5,484 bases of DNA, taken from contig PLZL01000296.1 in assembly GCA_003152145.1 (NCBI GenBank), forward strand, positions 1 to 5,484, read 5' to 3'. The notes under the pieces are model-generated. The model ran no database searches. It saw only the letters and a program-made list of their open reading frames with translations, and was not told the origin of the DNA. Position 1 is the stretch's first letter; each line of letters starts with the position of its first letter. Positions 1-4,864 of this stretch are shown in pieces. Source of the stretch: Limisphaerales bacterium. Lineage in GTDB: Bacteria > Verrucomicrobiota > Verrucomicrobiae > Limisphaerales > UBA11358. Position numbers and translations under genes: made by a program.

Positions 1-1295
1 TGCTCGGCGGTTTTGGCCTTTTCGCTTTCCCCCGCCGCGGGCATTCGCTCCGCACGCAACTCAATTTCTTCGATCACGCTGGAAACCGCCGGCGCAACCG
101 TGAAACGTGTTTTCTCCCCGGCGGGCGATTTGACCGCACGCTCTTCTGAAGACTCGACGAGGCGCAGGATAGTTTTGAGCACGAGTTCCAAGGGAGAAAT
201 CGGCTTGGCGATGAGATCATTGCCGCCACTCAAAACGGCCTGCGCGCGATTTTGGAACTCGCTGTAGGACGTGACAAAAATGACTGGTGTGCTTTTGTAT
301 TGAGGCAGCAGACGGATTTTTTCGCAAAGCTTGAACCCGCTCATACCGGGCATGTTGACGTCGAGCAGCACGATGCTGTAAAGTTCGGTTTGTGCCAGCT
401 CCAATGCGTGCGCCGGCAGCTCCGTGCTGATGGCCTCGAGTTTGGCGCGCTTCATGGCGGACAGCGTCGCGAAATTGCAGACCGGGTCGTCGTCCACGAT
501 GAGCACCTTCGCCTTGAGAATGTCGTCTGCGGAATGAACGTCGCCATTCTGGAACAGGCGCCCCAGACAATCCACTGCCTGCGCGATGGTTTGCAAAACC
601 GACGGTGACGGCAATGACTTTTTGAAAATAATATCAAAGAGCATCGCCTCCAGCGCGCTCACGAGGAGCGCGACTTTTGGACAGTCTCCCAAACCGACGC
701 GCGTGCAAAGGAACCGCACCTGCTGATATAAATCGTTCAGATGTTCTTTGTTCGCAGGTGAACCGGCCGTCTTGACGAAGGCCAGACAAAGTTCGCGAAT
801 GCGGGCAATTTCCTTGGGGGCGTCCTCTAACAAGTTGTTTCGCGCTTCTTTCAGCAAGGCTTCGTTCGCCTCGGCCAAAACGGAATCGTTCTGCGACCGG
901 CGATGCGACGCGGGAGTAATGTCCAGCAATTCGCGGACGGCCTCGATCAATTTTTTCGGCGTGCATTGCGTCTTCAACATCCGCTTGTTTGCGCCCGCGA
1001 TCATGACTTTGGAAGCCGGTTCCTCCAGGTAAGCGTTGGATAAAATCAGCACCGGTATCGCCTTGAGGTCGGCGTGTTCACGGATGAATTTCAGGACTTC
1101 CAGCCCGTTCAAGCGGGGCAACATCAAATCCAGGATCACCACATCGGGCTTCAGTTGCGGCAGCTTTTCCAGCGCCACCAATCCATCATCGGCGGATTCG
1201 ACCTGAAATCCGTCACGCTGTAACCAATTCCGATAAATGCCCAGGACAAGCGGGTTGTCCTCGACGAACAGAATCGTTTTTTTTGCGGTTTTCAT
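1..1295 (-). CDS. Multidomain response regulator (REC - HPt-like - REC), C-terminus outside window
   Basis: Open frame from ATG at 1295 to the left edge: 431 codons and no stop, so the protein is truncated only by the window. Seen: a first receiver domain (residues about 7-125) with the acidic pair E12/D13, phosphoacceptor D56 in ILDLMLP, S86 and K108, although the Pro that usually follows the Lys is Thr (LKTQ). A second receiver domain (about 262-382) is canonical: D268/D269, D312 in LLDVNMP, T342, K364-P365. Between them (about 137-255) is a helical region resembling an HPt domain but lacking the phosphorylatable His. The tail (385-431) is charged and probably a linker. Receivers take phosphate from histidine kinases; two in one chain suggest a phosphorelay or scaffold protein in the cytosol. 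No output domain is visible, so its effect is unknown. All 22 Arg codons are CGN. No strong Shine-Dalgarno precedes the ATG, but the REC fold begins at once, so the start is plausible. Confidence 0.93.
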   Translation of the reverse strand, partial: MKTAKKTILFVEDNPLVLGIYRNWLQRDGFQVESADDGLVALEKLPQLKPDVVILDLMLPRLNGLEVLKFIREHADLKAIPVLILSNAYLEEPASKVMIAGANKRMLKTQCTPKKLIEAVRELLDITPASHRRSQNDSVLAEANEALLKEARNNLLEDAPKEIARIRELCLAFVKTAGSPANKEHLNDLYQQVRFLCTRVGLGDCPKVALLVSALEAMLFDIIFKKSLPSPSVLQTIAQAVDCLGRLFQNGDVHSADDILKAKVLIVDDDPVCNFATLSAMKRAKLEAISTELPAHALELAQTELYSIVLLDVNMPGMSGFKLCEKIRLLPQYKSTPVIFVTSYSEFQNRAQAVLSGGNDLIAKPISPLELVLKTILRLVESSEERAVKSPAGEKTRFTVAPAVSSVIEEIELRAERMPAAGESEKAKTAE

Positions 1296-1606
1296 ATCAA
1301 TCAGTGAGCCGAAGCGTCTGCAACTGTTTGTTAGCAATTATCGGGCCGAATGGAGCTTGAACAAGTTTTTGAAATGCAGCCACATAACATAGCCATACTT
1401 AACATGGCTTCTGTTTCGGGTCCGGCGATGTAACAGTCTGTAGCTCTTTGATTAACGGAGCATAAGGGAGGGTGAAGAAGGATAAACGACAGTGTAAACA
1501 CCGGATGAGAAATACCCGAACAAATGGTGGAAATTGCTAGGAGTGACGTCATATACTCTGCCATCGCTACGCCCTCACGAGCAGGCGAAACACTGTCCTG
1601 ATAATG
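1296..1606. other. Intergenic stretch without a convincing gene
   Basis: It lies between the start of the response regulator and the left end of the mobile cassette. The only reading frame of any length (minus strand, ending at 1331) begins inside the cassette repeat, is rich in Cys and Ser, and matches no family I know. A perfect small hairpin, AGCCAT/ATGGCT with a 7-nt loop, lies at 1391-1409 and has no T-run, so it is not an obvious terminator. The stretch should contain the promoter of the response regulator gene, but I cannot pick out a clear one. Confidence 0.5.
1599..1606 (+). repeat. Target-site duplication, left copy (TGATAATG)
   Basis: Identical and directly repeated at 3279-3286. 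Because neighbouring bases also match, a 10-bp identity (CTGATAATGG, 1598-1607 and 3278-3287) can be drawn. The 8-bp reading assumes IS1-like GG ends. Joining the two flanks restores an uninterrupted, partly palindromic target. Confidence 0.85.
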
Positions 1607-1634
1607 GGTCATGGTGTATCAGATTGTGACAGGC
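1607..1634 (+). repeat. Left terminal inverted repeat of the cassette
   Basis: The 28 bases are the exact reverse complement of 3251-3278. Homology stops abruptly at 1635, as expected of a transposon end. The repeat overlaps the shifted reading frame of the transposase remnant, so the ancestral transposase gene probably reached into its own end. Confidence 0.93.
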
Positions 1635-1659
1635 GATAATGGCCTCCAAATTGCTCCAT

Positions 1660-1905
1660 TTATGAGTCGCGCAGCTCGGTTGTCTTGCCATGCGCTGAAT
1701 GAACGCGGCAAAAGTTGAAAAATCCAATCAGCAGCGCAGTGGATTGTTTCAAGTTTTCCAGCGTTTTTGAAAATCCAAGCGTCAGACGTGTGTAACGGCG
1801 ATTAAACAGGCGCACGCTTAAATTGGTGCGTTCAACGTGGCTGGTGCTGATTAGCGCACGGTCTGGATTGCCGGTGCAAATTTGGGTTCTGACTTGACCT
1901 TTCCA
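1660..1905 (-). pseudogene. IS1-type transposase, C-terminal fragment
   Basis: An 81-codon open frame bounded upstream by an in-frame TGA (1908-1906) and ending at TAA (1662-1660). It reads GNPDRALISTSHVERTNLSV near its start and later has RRYTRLTLGFSKTLEN and FFNFCRVHSAHGKT. This order (STSHVER-N, then RLT..FSK..EN, then NFCRVH) is the C-terminal signature of IS1-type DDE transposases; the Glu of HVER is probably the last catalytic acid, though I cannot show that here. The first roughly two thirds, including the N-terminal zinc-finger/HTH part and the two catalytic Asp residues, is absent. The frame stops early at ELRDS. A +1 frame just beyond continues with THKWSNLEAII, which fits the usual family end (a Trp, then a short acidic helix), so a frameshift near 1665 is likely. 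It cannot make a working transposase. Confidence 0.82.
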
Positions 1906-2132
1906 TCAGGAAAAGCTATCGTGAAGTCGCATCCTCAAGATATGTGACTTTCGCAGCTAATCCTGCGCTAGTTACGCCCTGTCGGTGCTCAAACACCGGC
2001 GGGGCTTGATTTTTAGTTGTTATTTGTCAATCATTTTTGGGCGGAGGGGTCGAACCATCATCTCCGCCGTAATCTCCGCAAAGAGAATTAGAACAGCGGC
2101 GCACGTTACATTCGTGCTGCGCCCAAAGTGAA
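1906..2132. other. Non-coding, highly structured stretch inside the cassette
   Basis: No recognisable protein is encoded. Visible structures: a small hairpin CGCAG/CTGCG at about 1951-1966, a 12-bp terminator-like hairpin (1976-2005), a 7-bp hairpin GGCGGAG/CTCCGCC (2040-2046 with 2062-2068), and an imperfect hairpin at about 2099-2122. Both strong hairpins here and just downstream are followed by T-runs on the plus strand, although no plus-strand gene precedes them. A small RNA, or the 3' end of a lost gene, would explain this. Confidence 0.4.
1976..2014 (+). terminator. Rho-independent terminator-like hairpin
   Basis: A 12-bp stem (1976-1987 with 1994-2005, two G-T pairs) with a 6-nt CTCAAA loop, followed by TTGATTTTT. 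The T-run lies on the plus strand only, so it would end a rightward transcript. No gene for that transcript is recognisable upstream within the cassette; the transposase fragment there is on the other strand. Confidence 0.6.
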
Positions 2133-2165
2133 CCCCGCTGGCGAAAGCTGGCGGGGAATTTTTTT
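2133..2165 (+). terminator. Strong Rho-independent terminator with GAAA tetraloop
   Basis: A 10-bp stem (2133-2142 with 2147-2156) is closed by a GAAA tetraloop and followed by AA and seven T residues. It terminates plus-strand transcription and lies just beyond the end of the convergent minus-strand gene at 2205. On the minus strand the bases after the hairpin are TTCACTTTG, a poor T-run, so it is not an efficient terminator for that gene. It may insulate the gene from rightward read-through. Confidence 0.75.
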
Positions 2166-2204
2166 GAAAATATCTTCATGCTGATTTACGAAAGATTCGT
2201 GTTC

Positions 2205-2942
2205 TTATTCCTTTGGCTTCAAAATCTGGACGTAAGCATTGAGGGTTTCCCAAAGGTCTTTTGAAATAATTTCGGGGGTTTGGACTTTGACCTGATGGCC
2301 TTTGCTTGAATAAGACCAAGCATTAACGCCCTTCGGCGCATCGTCAGTAGGCAGTAATTCGACCGGAACGTCCAGAACTGACTCGCTTTTCGGCGTTTCT
2401 TCGGGCCTGTCAGATTGTCTAGTATGCATGGCTGCATCATATCTCAAAAAACCGCCGCTGTCTATTATTCCTGCAAAATGTGCGCTTCTGGCAAAAATCT
2501 GAGCCACCCGATCTTTCCAGCTATCGGGAATTTTCATCTCCTGATGGAAGATGTTCCCCATTATTTCAGTTGTGGGAAGCCTTTCCCCGTCGAATCTATT
2601 CACTATGAACTTAAAAGCCTGCGGTGCCAAAAACATAGTCAAAATGGCCTCATTCTTGTCATTTTCGGTTTGAGGGTAAAAATACTTTCTCCCCGTTTCG
2701 GTCAGACTGTAATTTCCCCATCCATCAATCATCCCAAAAACCTTTGCGGCACTAAGTCTCTGAAAAAAAGATGGAGTGCTTTCCGCCAAGCCAACTTGCT
2801 TTGCGAGAAGGCTCTTTTTAACGCCGCCCTTAGAACCGCCAAGGTCTTTGAGATGAGATGCGAATTTTATGCAAGATTCCAAGTCGTAATAAGGATACGC
2901 CGCCTCCTTGCGCTCTTGCTCGTTGTTTTCTATAATTTTCAT
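2205..2942 (-). CDS. Uncharacterised winged-helix-like protein, cassette passenger
   Basis: 245 aa, complete. I recognise no named family. Residues about 15-90 have the pattern of a winged helix: YPYYDLESCIKFA, then SLLAKQVGLAEST..FFQRLSAAKVFGMI (two helices with a recognition-helix-like SSxxF pattern), then a short hairpin and YSLTETGRKYFYP, as in LTELG..IL.P wings. Residues 95-170 are probably helical (a core around FLAPQAFKFIV, then IFARSAHFAGIID). A Pro/Ser/Asp-rich linker (175-205) leads to a strand-helix end (HQVKVQTPEIISKDLWETLN). No catalytic motif, signal peptide or membrane segment is visible, so a DNA-binding or regulatory role is an inference. The gene is visibly AT-richer than its neighbours and uses AGA six times and AGG twice (codons 121 and 179) for its 10 Arg, against none in the response regulator at 1-1295, pointing to foreign origin. 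The start is chosen for the promoter directly upstream; only a weak GGGGTG precedes it. Confidence 0.85.
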   Translation of the reverse strand: MKIIENNEQERKEAAYPYYDLESCIKFASHLKDLGGSKGGVKKSLLAKQVGLAESTPSFFQRLSAAKVFGMIDGWGNYSLTETGRKYFYPQTENDKNEAILTMFLAPQAFKFIVNRFDGERLPTTEIMGNIFHQEMKIPDSWKDRVAQIFARSAHFAGIIDSGGFLRYDAAMHTRQSDRPEETPKSESVLDVPVELLPTDDAPKGVNAWSYSSKGHQVKVQTPEIISKDLWETLNAYVQILKPKE

Positions 2943-2950
2943 ACACCCCG

Positions 2951-2979
2951 AAATTAAGGCATGTATGTCCAGAAGTCAA
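2951..2979 (-). promoter_or_regulatory. Predicted sigma-70-type promoter of the winged-helix gene
   Basis: On the minus strand TTGACT (2979-2974) and TAATTT (2956-2951) are 17 bp apart. Transcription would begin around 2944, almost at the ATG (2942), so the message would be leaderless or nearly so. The octamer CTGGACAT lies in the spacer and recurs exactly 42 bp upstream (3014-3007); this could be a pair of operator half-sites. Inferred from sequence only. Confidence 0.45.
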
Positions 2980-3045
2980 TAAAATTCTTAAAGTTTATTT
3001 TCAGCCATGTCCAGCCAACTATGGCCGCACCGCAAATCTTTTTCC

Positions 3046-3075
3046 TTGTGCCCCGACTGAATTCGTGGCAAATTA
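3046..3075 (+). promoter_or_regulatory. Possible promoter of the tRNA gene
   Basis: TTGTGC (3046-3051) and AAATTA (3070-3075), 18 bp apart, would start transcription about 5 bases before the mature tRNA 5' end. The match to consensus is modest. It diverges from the predicted promoter of the winged-helix gene, so both passengers could be transcribed from the shared 144-bp gap. Confidence 0.3.
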
Positions 3076-3086
3076 CAAATCACGGC

Positions 3087-3174
3087 GGAGAGGTGGCAGA
3101 GTGGTCGAATGCAACCGTCTCCTAAACGGTAACGCCCTCAAGCGTCGTCGGTTCGAATCCGACCCTCTCCGCCA
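3087..3174 (+). tRNA. tRNA with serine-type body and CCU (Arg, AGG) anticodon
   Basis: The full cloverleaf can be drawn: acceptor stem 3087-3093 with 3164-3170 (7 of 7 pairs), D stem GCA/TGC with GG in the loop, anticodon stem ACCGT/ACGGT (3114-3118, 3126-3130), anticodon loop CTCCTAA with anticodon CCT at 3121-3123, a 16-nt variable arm (3131-3146) with a 4-bp stem, T stem GTCGG/CCGAC with loop TTCGAAT, discriminator G at 3171, and encoded CCA at 3172-3174. The long variable arm and G73 are identity elements of serine tRNAs; leucine would normally have A73, and arginine tRNAs have a short variable loop. Apart from the first anticodon base, the loop matches that of serine tRNA-GCU (CTGCTAA). 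Anticodon-based software would label it tRNA-Arg(CCT). It lies inside the mobile cassette and has no clear terminator. All helices pair perfectly, so it does not look decayed. Confidence 0.93.
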
Positions 3175-3250
3175 CACCCTCCGCCCTTTCCATTGGAGCA
3201 CAACATGCGCCACGGTGCAAGATTTTTCCAGTTGACCGCACCGGCGGCCT

Positions 3251-3278
3251 GCCTGTCACAATCTGATACACCATGACC
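3251..3278 (-). repeat. Right terminal inverted repeat of the cassette
   Basis: Exact inverted partner of 1607-1634. Between the tRNA (ending at 3174) and this repeat there are only about 76 bp. No transposase N-terminus is recognisable there, although this is where an IS1-type element in this orientation would start its transposase gene. Confidence 0.93.
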
Positions 3279-3286
3279 TGATAATG
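3279..3286 (+). repeat. Target-site duplication, right copy (TGATAATG)
   Basis: Second copy of the 8-bp direct repeat, directly outside the right inverted repeat. Confidence 0.85.
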
Positions 3287-3322
3287 GACAGACCGTGCAA
3301 TGATGTTAGAGGCGCACCAAAA

Positions 3323-3415
3323 TCACCAGCGAGCAGAAGTTAAAAACAGCGGTTGCCTTATGAAGTAAGACCGCTTGCCGTCACTCGACATGGAAGGCAA
3401 TTCCGGCTTGCTCAT
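3323..3415 (-). pseudogene. N-terminal remnant of an unknown gene with a strong ribosome binding site
   Basis: The start of a gene appears to survive: AAAGGAGG (minus strand, 3430-3423), a 7-nt spacer, then ATG at 3415, whose ATGA overlaps the stop of the upstream remnant. The frame reads MSKPELPSMSSDGKRSYFIR and stops after 30 codons. The translation signal is the best in the window, but the product is too short and the frame degenerates downstream, so I read it as the head of a truncated gene. Its function is unknown. A genuine 30-aa peptide is the alternative. Confidence 0.4.
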
Positions 3416-3531
3416 CGCGCGGCCTCCTTTGAAGTTGCCGACGATTCAACGATAGCGAGGTTGGCGGCCTTGAGCAGGGCCGGAAGCTTTGACCATGCAG
3501 CGACTAGGCGTGATCGGGCAGGACTGAAAAT
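3412..3531 (-). pseudogene. C-terminal remnant of an unknown gene, overlapping the next start by 4 bp
   Basis: A frame bounded upstream by TGA has 39 codons and ends in the TGA of ATGA at 3412. It reads LVAAWSKLPALLKAANLAIV near the middle. The W-x-x-LP...K/R-A-x-x-A pattern recalls short C-terminal helices of small proteins encoded next to integrases and other mobile genes; this is a recollection, not a firm assignment. No start codon or N-terminus survives. The 4-bp overlap with the following ATG indicates that the two were once translationally coupled. Confidence 0.4.
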
Positions 3532-3699
3532 TCAGTGTCTTTTTTAGTGCCTTACCAGTTTCCCCTAATGAATCCAGGGCTTGAGGCGGAGTTCGAATAT
3601 TCCAAAATGTTGAATTGTCAGCGGATGGTCAAAACCAGCCATTTTGAGGGACGCATTGCGTTTGCATCGGCAAATGAAGCAGAGGTCAGAGGTCGTAGC

Positions 3700-3897
3700 T
3701 GTCTCTTGGCCAAACATTATGAGCGATGCAGCGTGATGATCACCAGCAACCCGGTGTTCCCGAAATGGGATCAAATCTTCAAGGATCCGATGATGACCAT
3801 TGTGGCGATTGATCGGTTGGTGCATCACGCGACCATCCCGGAGTTCGGCGGTGAAAATGTGCGGGCGAAAAAGGCCAAAGCCCGGTCTTCCACCTGA
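3700..3897 (+). pseudogene. istB: IS21-type helper ATPase IstB, C-terminal fragment
   Basis: The frame ending at TGA 3895-3897 contains KHYERCSVMITSN, then FPKWDQIFKDP and AIDRLVHHATIPEFGGENVR. This is the C-terminal third of IstB: the sensor-like Y/ERxSxxITSN motif, the W..F.DP segment, the DRL.HH helix and the usual final GeS/NxR strand. IstB is the AAA+ ATPase that helps the IS21 transposase IstA choose targets. Walker A, Walker B and the whole N-terminal half are missing; residues encoded before about 3700 in this frame do not resemble IstB. Nothing like IstA is present. It is a dead IS21-family fragment, on the opposite strand to the remnants at 3323-3531. Confidence 0.75.
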
Positions 3898-4048
3898 ACG
3901 CGCGCGGACCTCCCCTCCGAGGTATTCGACCGCAGCGGGGCGCGTGCTGGAGGCTCGTCAGCCGCGCCGCTGCTCGTTCTACCTTGCCAGCAAGCCCACC
4001 CACCCAAAGGAAACTTTGGTAACATCGGTCATGAGGCAACGCGGGGAA

Positions 4049-4531
4049 TTATCGTTGTCGTTGACGGTCTTGGTGGGTTTCGCGAGTTGGCCGGTTCCTC
4101 GAGGTGAACACATGCACCCCGTGAGTTCCCAGACCGCCCTGCTGACTGCCGGCGCAACCTTCAAGAACCAAGTTGATTGCTTCACGCAGTTGGGACATTG
4201 AAAAAGGTTTGTTGAGGAGGCAATCCACCCCGGTAATCGGATGGTCATCCGTGTTGATCTCTTCAATATTGGCTGTCGCTATGATTATGGGTTGATCGGG
4301 CCATTCCTGTTTGACGAGTGCGGCCAGTTCATCTCCCTTCATTCGCGGCAACCAATATTCCGTGATCATTAAATCGAACTTGAGTTTCTCAAGCATGGCC
4401 AGCGCCGCTTCGGCGGTATAAACCGTCCGAACTTCGTGCCCGTCAAACTCGAGCAGCAGCGCAAATGTAGTATTGAGATCAACATCGTCCACCACCAATA
4501 TCTTATACTTGGGATTTGCTAATTTGCTCAT
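4049..4531 (-). CDS. Stand-alone receiver-domain protein with Glu at the phosphoacceptor site
   Basis: 160 aa. Residues 9-125 form one CheY-like receiver: acidic pair D15/D16 in ILVVDDVD, T86 in IIIATAN, K108-P109 in LLNKPF. The position that should be the phosphorylated Asp is Glu (E58, in LMITEYWLP; codon GAA at 4360-4358). The rest of the fold, including the beta-3 LMIT strand and the following LPRMKGDEL loop, is well kept. In receivers an Asp-to-Glu change often mimics the phosphorylated state or blocks phosphate transfer; which applies here is unknown. No output domain is present. After about residue 127 the chain is Gly/Arg/Gln-rich and unlike receiver tails, so the true end may have been replaced by a rearrangement next to the IS21 debris. 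The ATG is chosen because the REC strand starts nine residues later; the upstream Shine-Dalgarno is weak. Confidence 0.88.
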   Translation of the reverse strand: MSKLANPKYKILVVDDVDLNTTFALLLEFDGHEVRTVYTAEAALAMLEKLKFDLMITEYWLPRMKGDELAALVKQEWPDQPIIIATANIEEINTDDHPITGVDCLLNKPFSMSQLREAINLVLEGCAGSQQGGLGTHGVHVFTSRNRPTRETHQDRQRQR

Positions 4532-4845
4532 ATATATCCACTGCTACCAATACCATAAAAACTGCACATATAAAAACCGGCCGTTTTGGTCACCGTTTCA
4601 ACCGCATTTGTCGGATTCGTCCTAGAATAACACTGCGACGCTCCGCCGTCTACTTCCTGCGCAAAATCCAGCGGGTGCTCGCCCCAAACGGCACCAGCAA
4701 CGCATCCGCGACCGCCGTCGTTGGGAGTCATGCGTGAAATGCCTGAAGGGGCGTTTGGTCCGGCATCCGAGCCACAACTGCCGCCTTCACGCAAGGATCC
4801 CGCATACTGCACAACTGTTTCAACGTCTTCTAATTTGCATAAATC
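4532..4845. other. Intergenic stretch without an identifiable gene
   Basis: Short open frames exist on both strands. One on the plus strand, reading LRRSAVYFLRKIQRVLAP around 4640-4690, has GC-rich codons but no start signal and no family resemblance. The promoter of the receiver protein should lie at the left edge; an AT-rich run (about 4545-4580) is the only candidate and lacks a good -35. Nothing else is supported. Confidence 0.4.
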
Positions 4846-4864
4846 ATGGACGGCCTCTATCGCA

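Larger units (their letters stand above)
1607..3278. mobile_element. IS1-type mobile insertion cassette carrying a winged-helix gene and a tRNA
   Basis: Seen: a perfect 28-bp inverted repeat (1607-1634 and 3251-3278) beginning GGTCATGGTGTA, immediately flanked outside by TGATAATG on both sides (1599-1606 and 3279-3286) as a direct repeat. IS1-family elements typically have GG-type ends and make direct repeats of about 8-10 bp, and a fragment of an IS1-type transposase abuts the left repeat, so the assignment is consistent. At 1672 bp it is longer than classical IS1 (about 770 bp), yet it holds only the transposase C-terminus. The remaining space is taken by a 245-aa gene and a complete tRNA. 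This is the layout of a non-autonomous cassette that would be moved in trans by a related transposase. The perfect ends and intact direct repeat suggest fairly recent insertion. The exact end is ambiguous by one base, because a 10-bp direct repeat with shorter inverted repeats can also be drawn. Confidence 0.85.

Noticed and set aside
1593..1611. LexA-like box (CTGT...ACAG) at the reconstructed target
   Set aside because: The spacing is CTGT-N11-ACAG, longer than the N8 of the usual gammaproteobacterial SOS box, and no SOS gene is adjacent.
1331..1612. 93-aa minus-strand open frame
   Set aside because: Its first ATG lies inside the cassette repeat, the composition is Cys/Ser-rich and irregular, and no motif is recognisable. 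An internal ATG at 1566 does not improve it.
1860..1940. Short plus-strand frame reading IAGANLGSDLTFPSGKAIVK, just before the first terminator
   Set aside because: It is only about 30 codons long, has no start codon or ribosome binding site, and overlaps the transposase remnant; no family recognised.
1905..2165. Possible tmRNA (ssrA): the CGCAG/CTGCG hairpin with a TAA in its loop region and pseudoknot-like stems nearby
   Set aside because: No frame gives an ANDE...LAA-type tag followed by the stop, and tRNA-like 5' and 3' halves that pair with each other are missing.
2415..2957. 180-aa plus-strand open frame
   Set aside because: It is the complement of the 245-aa minus-strand gene, which has the better promoter, composition and domain pattern.
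3800..4266. Several open frames of 66-133 aa around 3779-4266 on both strands
   Set aside because: They overlap the istB remnant or the receiver gene in other frames and carry no family motifs.
4528..4812. 94-aa minus-strand frame upstream of the receiver gene
   Set aside because: Low-complexity Gly/Ser/Pro-rich translation without a start signal or homology pattern; it ends 1-4 bp from the receiver start only by chance.
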